Positions 25,053 through 33,853 are shown, counted from the first letter of the stretch. The stretch: DNA of 64,000 nucleotides from Acidovorax sp. Leaf191 (GCF_001424425.1 NZ_LMPT01000019.1:946583-1010582); one strand, 5' to 3'. Numbers and translations: made by a program. Notes: generated by a model not told the origin, from the letters alone.

Positions 25053-26372
25053 ATGCTTGACCCGGTGGCGACCTTGTCCGTCTCGAACCTTGTCCTGCGG
25101 TCCAAGCAACTGGAGATCGATGCGGTGCGGCACCTGGCCCGCCGCGCAGAGCTGGTGGATGTGATCGGGCAACTGATCCAGGGCCTGCAGCGAGAGCGCG
25201 GTGCATCCGGCGTGTACCTGGCATCCCGCGGGCAGCGCTTTGCCGACGTGCGCCGCAAGATGGTGGACGAGGTGGTGCTGCTCGAGACGCGGCTGCGCGA
25301 GGTGTTTGCCGAACATGTCGAGCCTGCCCAGGGTGCCACGGCCAAGGCGCTGTCACTGATGGCGTGGGCCCTTTTGGGCATGGAGTCGCTGCCCGCGCTG
25401 CGCACCCAGGTCGAGCGGCAGGCGATGTCGGCCCATGACTCCGTGGCCGCCTATAGCCACCTGATCGCAGGCTTGATCGAGCTGGTCTTCCACGTGGCCG
25501 ACGCGGCGGGCCTGCCCAGCGTGTCGCGCCTGCTGGTAGGCCTGCTGCACCTGGTGCAGGCACAGGAAGAGGCTGGGCAGGAGCGGGCCCTGGGCGCGCT
25601 GCTGTACGCATCGGGCACCGGCAGCGAGGCGCACCAGCAGCGGGTGCTGCACCTCATCGACGCGCAGGAGCGCAGCCTGCGCATCTTTGCCGAGTTTGCC
25701 GACCCCGCTCTGCGCACCCGGTGGGACCAGCAGCAGCTGTCGCCCAGCGTGGCGCAGCTGGAGCGGCTGCGCCGCACGCTGTGCGTGGCCCGGCCGGGCG
25801 CGGTGCTCGACAGCGACCTGAGCGACGTCTGGTTCGATGTGTGCTCCGAGCGCATCGACGCGCTGTGGCATCTGCAGGTCGATCTGGTCAAGCAGCTGCG
25901 CGATGACTGCGCAGCCCGCATCCAGGAGGCGCAGCAGGACCTGCAGGATTCCAAGGGCCTGCTGCGCGGCCTGCGCGACAACCCGCCGCAGCGCACCCAC
26001 GCGGTGGACCGATTCTTCGACATGGCACTGGCGCCCACCGCCGTGGCCGAGCAGCCCGGCAGTGCCTACGGCAACGAGGCCGCGTCGCTGCTGGACCTGC
26101 TGCAGGCCCAGTCGGCGCGCATGTCCACCATGGAGGCGGAGCTCGATGCCGCCCGCCGCACGCTGAACGAGCGCAAGGTCATCGAACGTGCCAAGGGCGT
26201 CTTGATGGCCCGGCTGGGCATGAACGAGGAAGTGGCCTTCCGGGTGCTGCAAAAGACCTCGATGGACCAGAACCGCCGCCTGCTCGATGTGGCCGAGGCC
26301 ACGCTGTCGCTGCCGGATCTGGCGGTGGCGCTGCAGCAGGGCCTGCGCGCCCCAAAGACGCCCCCCGAATGA
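25053..26372 (+). CDS. nasR: NasR-like nitrate/nitrite-responsive ANTAR antiterminator
   Basis: A 439-aa protein. The N-terminal roughly 300 residues are a helical NIT (nitrate/nitrite sensing) domain (IQGLQRERGASGVYLASRGQ; FAEFADPALRTRW). The C-terminal roughly 60 residues are an ANTAR RNA-binding domain (ERKVIERAKGVLMARLGMNE; AFRVLQKTSMDQNRRLLDVA). In Klebsiella such a protein prevents termination in the nas leader when nitrate or nitrite is present. A matching hairpin lies in the nirB leader. The start at 25,053 has AGGAAACC upstream. Confidence 0.88.
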   Translation: MLDPVATLSVSNLVLRSKQLEIDAVRHLARRAELVDVIGQLIQGLQRERGASGVYLASRGQRFADVRRKMVDEVVLLETRLREVFAEHVEPAQGATAKALSLMAWALLGMESLPALRTQVERQAMSAHDSVAAYSHLIAGLIELVFHVADAAGLPSVSRLLVGLLHLVQAQEEAGQERALGALLYASGTGSEAHQQRVLHLIDAQERSLRIFAEFADPALRTRWDQQQLSPSVAQLERLRRTLCVARPGAVLDSDLSDVWFDVCSERIDALWHLQVDLVKQLRDDCAARIQEAQQDLQDSKGLLRGLRDNPPQRTHAVDRFFDMALAPTAVAEQPGSAYGNEAASLLDLLQAQSARMSTMEAELDAARRTLNERKVIERAKGVLMARLGMNEEVAFRVLQKTSMDQNRRLLDVAEATLSLPDLAVALQQGLRAPKTPPE

Positions 26373-26589
26373 TCCAACTTGGTGCCGGGCTGCACAGAAG
26401 CGAGGCGCGTGGACTGCTGCGGCTTCCAAAGCAATCTCGGAACGCGCGTTGCACGCCTTGGCGACCGCCCCGTTGACGGTACAGAACTTGCTCATACACA
26501 GCACAGTGCCGGGCTGACGAAGGCCCGCGCTGCCCGCCCTGCAGGCCACGATGTGGTCAGAGGGCTGCGGAAATCGCGCATCCAAGGAT

Positions 26590-26644
26590 AACGGCGTCCC
26601 TGTGTGTCACCCGGTCAGACGGGTTGCATGCTGGACGCCGTTTT
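26590..26644 (+). terminator. Strong terminator or attenuator upstream of nitrite channel gene
   Basis: AACGGCGTCC (26,590-26,599) pairs perfectly with GGACGCCGTT (26,633-26,642), followed by TTCCTTT. The loop encloses a small hairpin ACCCG-GTCAGA-CGGGT. It ends 100 nt before the channel gene and 217 nt after nasR. A second small stem CCCTC/GAGGG follows near 26,660. Confidence 0.75.
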
Positions 26645-26744
26645 CCTTTGTTGCGCCCCCTCGTGCCGAGGGCTTGACGGGGCAGTCACTCACTCACTTA
26701 CTCAGTCGGTCTGTCAGCCAGTCACCGCACCCCAAGGAAACTCC

Positions 26745-27557
26745 ATGGCCTATCTCGCCCCTTCCGAATTCGTGACCAAGATGGTCGATTCCGGCGAATC
26801 CAAGCTGCTCATGTCCACCCGCGATACGCTGATCCGCTCCTTCATGGCCGGTGCCATGCTGGCGCTGGGCGCCGCCTTCGCCGTCACCGTCACGGTCAAT
26901 ACCGGTAACGCACTGCTGGGCGCCATGCTGTTCCCGGGCTGCTTCATCCTGCTGTACCTGCTGGGCTATGACCTGCTGACGGGCGTGTTCACCCTGGCAC
27001 CGCTGGCCGTGCTCGACAAGCGCCCGGGCGCCACCTGGGGCGGCGTGTTCCGCAACTGGGCCCTGGTGTTCTGCGGCAACTTCGGCGGGGCTTTCATGGT
27101 GGCCGTGTTCATGGCCATCATCTTCACCTTCGGCTTCAGCGAGGCGCCCAACGCGGTCGGCGTGAAAATCGGCCACATCGGCGAAGGCCGCACGGTGGGC
27201 TATTCCGCGCACGGCGCAGCCGGCATGCTGACCCTGTTCATCCGCGGCGTGATGTGCAACTGGATGGTATCCACCGGCGTGGTGGCCGCGATGATGTCCA
27301 CCTCGGTGTCGGGCAAGGCCATCGGCATGTGGATCCCCATCGCGCTGTTCTTCTACATGGGCTTCGAGCACAGCATCGTCAACATGTTCCTGTTTCCCTC
27401 GGGCCTGCTGCTGGGCGGCAACTTCACCGTCATGGACTACCTGGTCTGGAATGAAATCCCCACCGTGATCGGCAACCTGGTGGGCGGCCTGACCTTCGTG
27501 GGTGCCATGCTGTACTCCACCCACTACAAGACCGCGCCCAAGCGCAAGGTGGCCTGA
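26745..27557 (+). CDS. Formate/nitrite transporter (FNT) family channel
   Basis: A 270-aa inner-membrane FNT protein with six hydrophobic segments (for example MAGAMLALGAAFAVTVTVNT; GCFILLYLLGYDLLTGVFTL; GNFGGAFMVAVFMAIIFTFG; GVMCNWMVSTGVVAAMMST; YMGFEHSIVNMFLFPSGLL). It probably moves nitrite into the cell for NirBD. The start MAYLAPSEF at 26,745 has AAGGAAA upstream. In context it is NirC-like rather than FocA-like. Confidence 0.93.
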   Translation: MAYLAPSEFVTKMVDSGESKLLMSTRDTLIRSFMAGAMLALGAAFAVTVTVNTGNALLGAMLFPGCFILLYLLGYDLLTGVFTLAPLAVLDKRPGATWGGVFRNWALVFCGNFGGAFMVAVFMAIIFTFGFSEAPNAVGVKIGHIGEGRTVGYSAHGAAGMLTLFIRGVMCNWMVSTGVVAAMMSTSVSGKAIGMWIPIALFFYMGFEHSIVNMFLFPSGLLLGGNFTVMDYLVWNEIPTVIGNLVGGLTFVGAMLYSTHYKTAPKRKVA

Positions 27558-27628
27558 AAGGCGCTGAACGAAATGCAGGCACTGCAGGGCCGGAGCGGTT
27601 CGGCCCTGCCTGCGATGACACCTGTGCC

Positions 27629-29374
27629 ATGAGCGCAAAGAACCACACCCTGCGCGTCACGCTGGGCCAGCATTCGCGGGCGGGGCAGGGCGGCGTCAAC
27701 CAGGACTTCCACGGCGCCGTGCTGCCGGCCGAGCCGCTGCGCAGCACCAAAGGCATTGCCGTGGCGCTGGCCGACGGCATCGGCTCCAGCGCGGTCAGCC
27801 AGGAGGCCAGTGCCGCTGCGGTGCGCAGCTTTCTGGACGACTACTACGCCACCTCCGACGCCTGGTCGGTGCGCCGGTCCGCGCAGCGTGTGCTGAGTGC
27901 CACCAATGCCTGGCTGCATGCCCAGACCATGCGCAGCCATGCGCGGTTCGACAAGGACCGGGGCTATGTCTGCACCTTCAGCGCGCTCATCCTCAAAGGC
28001 CGCGACATCCACCTGCTGCATGTGGGCGACTCGCGCATCTACCGGGTGCACGCGCAGTCGCTGGAGCCGCTGACGCAGGACCACCGCGTGCACCTGTCCT
28101 CTGTGGAGTCCTTCCTGGGCCGCGCGCTGGGCACGGGCCCCAACGTCGAGATCGACTACACCAGCCTGCCGGCGGACGTGGGCGCGATCTACCTTCTGGC
28201 CACCGACGGTGCATACCTGCACATCGACGCCGCGGCAGTGCACGAGGCACTGGCGCTGTATCCCGACGACTGGGACCACGCCGCGCAGGCGCTGGTGGAC
28301 ACCGCGCAGGCACGCGGTGCCGACGACGACCTGACGGTGCAACTGCTGCGGGTCGATGCGCTGCCCGAGGTGCCGCTGCGCGACCTGCAGACCCTGCGGG
28401 CCGACCTGGCCACCGCACCGCTGCTCCTGCCCAACGCACTGTTCGAAGGCTATCGCATCGTCCGCGAACTTCACGCCAGTGCCCGCAGCCATGTCTACCT
28501 GGCGGTCGATGGGGAGACGGGCGAGCAGGTGGTGATCAAGACGCCCTCCACCGACATGGCCGGCGATGCGCAGTACCTCGACCGTTTCCTGCTGGAGGAA
28601 TGGGTGGCCCGGCGCATTCAGAGCCCGCACGTGCTGCGGCCCCATGTGCACGAGCGCCCCAGAAGGCACATGTACGTCGCCATGGAGTTCGTGGAGGGGC
28701 ATACCCTGGCCCAGTGGATGATCGACCACCCCCACCCGGACCTCGACGCCGTGCGCGGCCTCATCGCCCAGGTCGGCAAGGGGCTGCACGCCTTTCACGT
28801 CAAGGAAATGCTGCACCAGGACCTGCGCCCGGACAACGTGATGATCGACCGCCAGGGCACCCTGCGCATCATCGACTTTGGATCGACGCATGTGGCGGGG
28901 CTGCAAGAGGGGCGGCAGGACCAGCGCGCGGACTTCATCGCCGGCACCCTGCAGTACACCGCGCCTGAATACTTCGTAGGGCACGAGGGCAGTGCGCAGT
29001 CCGACCTGTTCTCGCTGGCCGTGCTGGCCTACCAGATGCTGACCGCACAGCTGCCCTACGGCCTGCACGCCGCGCGCGTCCGGTCGGCGGCGGACATCAA
29101 GGCACTGCGGTATGTGCCGGTGCGCCATTTCAGGCCCGACCTTCCGGCGTGGCTGGACGGCGTGCTGCAAAAGGCCTTGAGCGCAGACCCGGCCCGCCGG
29201 CAGGAGGCGGTGTCGGAGTTTCTCTTCGACTTGCACTCGCCGGGTCGGCCCTTCCATGATCGCCCGTCGGTGCCGCTGGTGCAGCGCAACCCGGTGGCCT
29301 TCTGGCAGGCCGTCAGCCTGTTGCTGGGCCTGGTGGTGGCGGCCCTGATCGCCGCGCGCGTGTTCGGCTGGTAG
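27629..29374 (+). CDS. PP2C phosphatase - Ser/Thr kinase fusion with C-terminal anchor
   Basis: A 581-aa protein. Residues about 10-245 form a PP2C-type phosphatase (GGVNQDFHGAV; VALADGIGSSAVSQEAS; LLHVGDSRIYRV; DDDLTVQLLRV). Residues about 270-520 form a protein kinase (EQVVIKTPS with the Lys, HQDLRPDNVMID catalytic loop, IIDFGST, GTLQYTAPEYF). The C-terminus has one membrane helix (AVSLLLGLVVAALIAARVFG). A comparable fusion lies near nirBD in Pseudomonas aeruginosa (PA1782, from memory), so a role in nitrate/nitrite uptake control is likely but unproven. Confidence 0.92.
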   Translation: MSAKNHTLRVTLGQHSRAGQGGVNQDFHGAVLPAEPLRSTKGIAVALADGIGSSAVSQEASAAAVRSFLDDYYATSDAWSVRRSAQRVLSATNAWLHAQTMRSHARFDKDRGYVCTFSALILKGRDIHLLHVGDSRIYRVHAQSLEPLTQDHRVHLSSVESFLGRALGTGPNVEIDYTSLPADVGAIYLLATDGAYLHIDAAAVHEALALYPDDWDHAAQALVDTAQARGADDDLTVQLLRVDALPEVPLRDLQTLRADLATAPLLLPNALFEGYRIVRELHASARSHVYLAVDGETGEQVVIKTPSTDMAGDAQYLDRFLLEEWVARRIQSPHVLRPHVHERPRRHMYVAMEFVEGHTLAQWMIDHPHPDLDAVRGLIAQVGKGLHAFHVKEMLHQDLRPDNVMIDRQGTLRIIDFGSTHVAGLQEGRQDQRADFIAGTLQYTAPEYFVGHEGSAQSDLFSLAVLAYQMLTAQLPYGLHAARVRSAADIKALRYVPVRHFRPDLPAWLDGVLQKALSADPARRQEAVSEFLFDLHSPGRPFHDRPSVPLVQRNPVAFWQAVSLLLGLVVAALIAARVFGW

Positions 29375-29416
29375 GCACTGCACTCCGCATGCCGCCATGG
29401 CAGTCAAGGATCCTTT

Positions 29417-29797
29417 TCAAGACGCCTTCAGGAATGCGCTGCCTGCGGGCCTGAACAGAAAGAACACGATCACCGCGAACAACACCGCCCCTGGAATGAG
29501 CGCCGTCTTGACGGGCGACGTGGCGAACCCGATGAGCAGGCCCATGGTGCCCCAGCCGGTGTAGACCAGCCGGCCCCAGGGCCGCCCCCTGAGGATGGCG
29601 ATGGCGCAAACCACCTGCACTGCGAGCCCGAAGTAGCCGATGCCGTACTGCAGCAGCAGAGGCAGCGGGTTTTGCCGCATCACGTCCTCGGCCAACGAGT
29701 TTCCATGCGAGGTGGCAAAGCCAGCCAGGGCCACCGCGCTGGACGCGATCAGGAGCCATGCAATGACAGTGAATGAAGTCGGGCGATTTTTGGGCAT
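29417..29797 (-). CDS. Four-helix small membrane protein
   Basis: A 126-aa protein with about four hydrophobic segments (SFTVIAWLLIASSAVALAGF; LLQYGIGYFGLAVQVVCAIA; RLVYTGWGTMGLLIGFATS; TALIPGAVLFAVIVFFLFR). There is no catalytic motif. It resembles uncharacterised small inner-membrane proteins of proteobacteria. It is convergent with the kinase gene, and its function is unknown. Confidence 0.75.
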   Translation of the reverse strand: MPKNRPTSFTVIAWLLIASSAVALAGFATSHGNSLAEDVMRQNPLPLLLQYGIGYFGLAVQVVCAIAILRGRPWGRLVYTGWGTMGLLIGFATSPVKTALIPGAVLFAVIVFFLFRPAGSAFLKAS

Positions 29798-30037
29798 GGG
29801 GTATACGCAGGGTTGAAGGCAAAACGTTGAAGCGCTGGATGGTCTTGCATGGGCTCGCGAAGATAAAGAGGCGGCCTGTTATCGAAGCCATTAGCCATTC
29901 TTTGGACCCTGGCCGCCCATCGGCGCGTGAACTTTGCGAAGATCGGGGCCTGGCCCATCCAGGTCAACCCCGTGCACCCCTCACCCTGGGACCGCAGCGC
30001 GCAGGCCGGGCGCCATCACAAAATAAATGACGCCGCT
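29798..30037. other. Gap between membrane protein and regulator genes
   Basis: No gene supported on either strand. The leftward promoter of the small membrane protein gene probably lies here. An ECF-like promoter element follows at 30,038. Confidence 0.4.
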
Positions 30038-30069
30038 GTATCCGGCAAACGCACTTCCCGTGCGTCTAC
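30038..30069 (+). promoter_or_regulatory. ECF-sigma-like promoter element upstream of LysR gene
   Basis: Begins GTATCCGGCAAACGC and ends CGTCTAC 10 nt later. 28 of its 32 bases match the element at 33,822-33,853 in front of the TonB receptor gene. GGCAAAC would be the -35 region and CGTCTAC the -10 region. It suggests that the LysR-LysE pair shares the FecI-like sigma factor of the iron cluster. Confidence 0.6.
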
Positions 30070-30136
30070 GTACGGAACCCTCCTCCCGCATGGCCGACCA
30101 GGACGTGGCGGCCCCTTCGATTCAGTGCGCCCAGTG

Positions 30137-30256
30137 ATGAGACTTCTGATGTGTGTTGTTGCCAGCATGGCCGCGGCGGTGCTGCGGTCTGACGGCCTGT
30201 GCGCCTCTTCGCCCGCCTGCTGTCGCCTGAAACCACCCACGTTGCCTTTGCCATGA
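30137..30256 (+). CDS. Possible 39-aa leader peptide coupled to LysR gene
   Basis: MRLLMCVVASMAAAVLRSDG then LCASSPACCRLKPPTLPLP. The N-terminus is hydrophobic and Cys-rich. Its TGA overlaps the LysR ATG as ATGA, so coupling is possible, and it lies downstream of the ECF-like element. There is no clear ribosome site, so it may be chance. Confidence 0.3.
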   Translation: MRLLMCVVASMAAAVLRSDGLCASSPACCRLKPPTLPLP

Positions 30257-31197
30257 GCTCCATGCACTCGAATACGGGCTCTTACTTCAGCGTGGAGCAA
30301 CTGCGGCGGCTGGAGCTCGTCGTGCAGCTGGGCAGCTTTACCCTGGCGGCAGGGCAACTGGGGCTGACCCAGCCTGCGGTGAGCCAGCAGATACGGGTGC
30401 TCGAGCGGCAACTGGGCGTACGGCTGCTCGAGCGCTTCGGTCGGACGGTCGTTCCCACCTCGGCGGGTCTGGATCTGCTGAAGCACCTGCCGCACATCAA
30501 TGCCGCGATGGAGTCGGCCTATGCCGCTGTGTCGGCCTACGCGGACGATGTGATGGGGACGATACGGATCGGGGCGGGTGCCACCAATTGCCTGTACCTG
30601 CTGCCCACCGTCCTGGGCAAACTGCGGCAGGTGTTTCCCAAGGTCCGGTTGATCATCAGCACCGGCAACACCGATGACCTGGTCCGGCGTGTGGAAGACA
30701 ACGCCCTGGATATCGCGCTGGTCACGTTGCCGGTGTCCAGCCAACTGGTCAGCCCCAACATCATCCTGGAGGATGAAATCGTGGCGATCCGGCAGCGGAG
30801 TGCCGGGAGTTTTCCGGACAGGGTCGACGCCCCATCGCTCATCGGCATGCCTTTGATCATGCTCAGCGCTGGGACCTCCACCCGCGGATTGATCGATGCC
30901 TGGTTCGCCAGCCACGGCATGAAGCCCATCCCCGAAATGGAGCTCGACAGCGTCGAAGCCATCAAGGCGGTCGTCGCCTCCGGTGCCGGGTGCAGCCTGC
31001 TGCCGAGAATGGCGGTCATGGGCACCGGCCATCATCCGGACCTGGACGTCAGCCCCGTATTCCCGCCGCTGCACCGCACACAAGTGAGTGTGACCCGCCA
31101 CGACAAGACCATGACCGCCGCTTTGCGCGTGGTGATGAACGCCATTGCAAGCGAAGGCAAGCGTTTGAGCGGCGCAGCCGCCGGGCCGGCGCAGTGA
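30253..31197 (+). CDS. LysR-family transcriptional regulator
   Basis: A 314-aa protein. N-terminal winged helix-turn-helix (LRRLELVVQLGSFTLAAGQL; LTQPAVSQQIRVLERQLGVR, then LLERFGRTVVPTSAG) and a periplasmic-binding-fold effector domain (IRIGAGATNCLYLLPTVLGK; ISTGNTDDLVRRVEDNALDI; SGAGCSLLPRMAVM). Sequence style is close to the CysB/CbbR/NtcB-like branch. It lies 124 nt upstream of a LysE-family exporter in the same direction. The target is unknown. Confidence 0.93.
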   Translation: MSSMHSNTGSYFSVEQLRRLELVVQLGSFTLAAGQLGLTQPAVSQQIRVLERQLGVRLLERFGRTVVPTSAGLDLLKHLPHINAAMESAYAAVSAYADDVMGTIRIGAGATNCLYLLPTVLGKLRQVFPKVRLIISTGNTDDLVRRVEDNALDIALVTLPVSSQLVSPNIILEDEIVAIRQRSAGSFPDRVDAPSLIGMPLIMLSAGTSTRGLIDAWFASHGMKPIPEMELDSVEAIKAVVASGAGCSLLPRMAVMGTGHHPDLDVSPVFPPLHRTQVSVTRHDKTMTAALRVVMNAIASEGKRLSGAAAGPAQ

Positions 31198-31321
31198 GCC
31201 CGCGTGCTTCGACGCCAGGCCTGGCCCGGTGGCTGCGCCTTGGGCCATCGGGTCAAACACCTTGCGGCGGCTGGCGAAGCAGCGCGCTCCGCTGGCGACA
31301 TTTGTTATCTGCAGGATTCCC

Positions 31322-31948
31322 ATGCCCACCAACGAACTGATTTTCCTGGCCAGCATTGCCGGTCTCTACCTGATGCTGGCCATCAGTCCCGGTCCCAATT
31401 TTCTGGTGATCACCGCCACGGCCATCGGCCAGTCACGGGCGCGTGCCGTGTGTGTGGGCCTGGGTGTTTCCACCGCGAGCGTGGCGTGGGCCAGCCTGGC
31501 GGCGGTGGGGCTGGGCGTGGTGGTGGCCCAGTACCAGTGGGTTCAGCAGGCATTGCGCATCGCCGGCGGGGTCTACCTGCTCTACATCGGCGCCCGGATG
31601 TTCTTTCAGGCCGGCCGGCCGTTGGCGGTGCGCGACGGCATGGCTGCAGGCAAGACAGCCTGGCAGGCCTACCGTTTCGGTCTGGCCACCAACCTTGCCA
31701 ACCCCAAGTCGCTGGTTTTTTTCACCAGCGCATTCGCCACCTTGTTCACGCCGGACCTGTCCCTCTGGGCCAAGATCGCCGCGGTCCTGGTGGTGGGGGC
31801 CATCTCGCTCACGTTGAACGTGGTGATCGCAGGCCTGTTCTCTTCGGCCGTGGCCCGGCAAGGGTATGGCGCTGCGAAGCCCGCCATCGACCGGGTGACG
31901 GGCGGACTGATGGCCTTCTTCGGCATCAAGCTGCTGCTGGGCCGATAG
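31322..31948 (+). CDS. LysE/RhtB-family exporter
   Basis: A 208-aa inner-membrane exporter with about six helices and the family signature near the N-terminus (LYLMLAISPGPNFLVITATA). ATNLANPKSLVFFTSAFAT holds the second conserved Asn-Pro-Lys motif. The start is at 31,322. It probably exports an amino acid or similar small metabolite, under the adjacent LysR. Confidence 0.92.
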   Translation: MPTNELIFLASIAGLYLMLAISPGPNFLVITATAIGQSRARAVCVGLGVSTASVAWASLAAVGLGVVVAQYQWVQQALRIAGGVYLLYIGARMFFQAGRPLAVRDGMAAGKTAWQAYRFGLATNLANPKSLVFFTSAFATLFTPDLSLWAKIAAVLVVGAISLTLNVVIAGLFSSAVARQGYGAAKPAIDRVTGGLMAFFGIKLLLGR

Positions 31949-32094
31949 GCCAGCGGCCCGCTGGGCCGCCAGGGTGCAGGCGCGGGCCCTGCCGGCTGCC
32001 GCGCAGATAATTCAGGCCATCTATTTTCAACTCGCTTGAGGCTGGCCACGCTGGAGCCAGCCTGTAGAGCCAACGTGCGGGCTACTCAGACACC

Positions 32095-32652
32095 GTGTTC
32101 GAGCGTTACTACCGCGAATTGCTGAATTTTCTGGCGCGCAAGGTGAGCGACCGCGACACCGCGGCCGACTTGACGCAGGAAAGCTTTGCACGGATCTACG
32201 CCGCGCAGCAGGCCGGCCAGGCGGTGCGCGAGCCCCGCGCATGGCTCTATGCCACTGCGCGCAACCTCCTGACGGACCACCACCGCCGCGCTGCGGTGCG
32301 CGAAACGGGCGCTGCAGACGGCGATGGAGACCGGGGTGATGCCGACGCCCATGTCGGCCCGCCATCCCTGGAGCCCGACGCCATCCTGTCCGGCCGCCAG
32401 CGCCTGGCCGCCATCGAGCAGGCGCTGCTGCAGCTGTCGCCACGCCCGCGCGAAGCCTTCGTGCTGTTCAAGCTGGAAGGCCTGAGCCGCAGCGAAGTGG
32501 CGCAGAAGATGGGCGTCAACGTCAAGACGGTGGAGACCCACCTGGAAGTCGCGATGGACGCCTGCATGCGCCAGCTGCAGGCGCTGGAGGGCGAAGTGGT
32601 GCCCCCGGCCGGCGGTCGCCGCCGCCGCCGTACAGGCAGTGCCCCACCGTGA
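32095..32652 (+). CDS. FecI-like ECF sigma factor
   Basis: A 185-aa sigma factor from a GTG start. Region 2: FERYYRELLNFLARKVSDRD, then TAADLTQESFARIYA, and REPRAWLYATARNLLTDHHR. Region 4: QLSPRPREAFVLFKLEGLSR, then SEVAQKMGVNVKTVETHLEV. The first helix is short, so the true start could be slightly upstream. It is followed by fecR-like and TonB-receptor genes, the standard siderophore-sensing trio. Confidence 0.93.
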   Translation: MFERYYRELLNFLARKVSDRDTAADLTQESFARIYAAQQAGQAVREPRAWLYATARNLLTDHHRRAAVRETGAADGDGDRGDADAHVGPPSLEPDAILSGRQRLAAIEQALLQLSPRPREAFVLFKLEGLSRSEVAQKMGVNVKTVETHLEVAMDACMRQLQALEGEVVPPAGGRRRRRTGSAPP

Positions 32653-32739
32653 ACCACCCTGCCCGTGTGCGGGCTCCGCACCGAAGACTCCGGCTTTGAG
32701 GCCGCTCGTTCGTCTACAACCCGACACCTCCCGCGATCC

Positions 32740-33792
32740 ATGATGCCCATAGAGCCCACGACCGATGAAGCCCGCCGACGCCAGGAAGTGGCGGGATGGT
32801 TTCTGCGCCGCGATGCCGGGGATGGTGCGTGGTCCGCAGCGGACGAGGCCGCTTTCACGCAGTGGCTCGGTCGCGATGCCGGCAACCGCCAGGCCTATGC
32901 GCGCTGGGCCACCGACTGGGCCTTGATCGACACGATGCCGCGCGACACCGCAGCCAGACTGCGCGCGCTGGTGGCCGCTGAGCGCGCGCCGGCCGCAGTG
33001 CCGGTGCCGCGGCGCCGTGCGATGGCGGGGTGGGCCCTGGCGGGCGTGGCTGCGGTGGCCGTCACGGGGGGCTGGTTTGGCTGGCAACACCTGGAGGCCC
33101 GCCCGGTGTACGAGCAGGCCTTCGGCACGCGGCGCGGCCAGCAGTCCCACGTGACGCTGCCCGATGGCTCCGAACTGCGGCTGGACACCTCCACCACACT
33201 CAAGGTGACGTTCTTTCGCGGCCGGCGCGAGGTGCAGCTTGTGCAGGGGCAGGCCCTGTTCACAGTGCGTGCCGACCCGGGCCGGCCCTTTCAGGTCACG
33301 GCGCAAGACGTGCGTGTGACGGTGGTCGGGACGCGCTTTACCGTGCGATCGACACCCGGCATTCCCTCGCGGGAAGGCGTTGAAGTCGCGGTGGAGCATG
33401 GCCGGGTGCGGGTGGCGAACGGCCTGGTGGCGGGCGGTGGTGCGGACGCTGCGGCGCATCAGGTGGAGCTCACGGCCGGCCAGCATCTGGTGCTGCAGGG
33501 GCACGGTGCGCAGCCGGTCGTGAAGGCGCTGCCCAGGGACGGCGCGGCGCCCTGGCACCAGGGTGCGCAGATCAGCTTCAGCAACGCCCCGCTGAAGACG
33601 GTGATGGCCGAGATGGGGCGCTACGCCGATCTGGGCCTGGTGGACGTGGACCCATCAGCGCTCGACCTTCGGCTCTCCGGCACCTTCGACCCGCGCGATG
33701 CGGCCACGGCGCGCCGCCTGCTCGCTGGCGCGCTGCAACTGCAGCTCGTGCCCCTGGGTGACGGCTACGCGCTGCGGCGGCAGGGTGGATGA
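32740..33792 (+). CDS. FecR-like anti-sigma factor / signal transducer
   Basis: A 350-aa inner-membrane protein. The N-terminal cytoplasmic DUF4880-like domain (EVAGWFLRRDAGDGAWSAAD; FTQWLGRDAGNRQAYARWAT) binds sigma. One membrane helix follows (GWALAGVAAVAVTGGWFGW), then the periplasmic FecR domain (HVTLPDGSELRLDTSTTLKV; VQGQALFTVRADPGRPFQVT; VTVVGTRFTVRS) and a C-terminal STN-like part (AQISFSNAPLKTVMAEMGRY). Two adjacent ATGs (32,740 and 32,743) are possible. CGTCTAC at 32,711-32,717 recalls the promoter -10 region seen elsewhere here. Confidence 0.93.
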   Translation: MMPIEPTTDEARRRQEVAGWFLRRDAGDGAWSAADEAAFTQWLGRDAGNRQAYARWATDWALIDTMPRDTAARLRALVAAERAPAAVPVPRRRAMAGWALAGVAAVAVTGGWFGWQHLEARPVYEQAFGTRRGQQSHVTLPDGSELRLDTSTTLKVTFFRGRREVQLVQGQALFTVRADPGRPFQVTAQDVRVTVVGTRFTVRSTPGIPSREGVEVAVEHGRVRVANGLVAGGGADAAAHQVELTAGQHLVLQGHGAQPVVKALPRDGAAPWHQGAQISFSNAPLKTVMAEMGRYADLGLVDVDPSALDLRLSGTFDPRDAATARRLLAGALQLQLVPLGDGYALRRQGG

Positions 33793-33821
33793 GCAGCGAT
33801 TTTTGAAAATGTTTGGCCCAG

Positions 33822-33853
33822 GTATCCGGCAAACGCCCTGCCGGTACGTCTAC
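33822..33853 (+). promoter_or_regulatory. ECF-sigma-like promoter of TonB receptor gene
   Basis: GTATCCGGCAAACGC, then CCTGCCGGTA and CGTCTAC, ending 39 nt before the receptor start. Near-copy of the element at 30,038. It is the probable target of the FecI-like sigma factor. Confidence 0.7.

Noticed and set aside
26610..26622. Second ANTAR site in the nitrite channel leader
   Set aside because: The six-base loop GTCAGA does not have A at position 1 and G at position 4.
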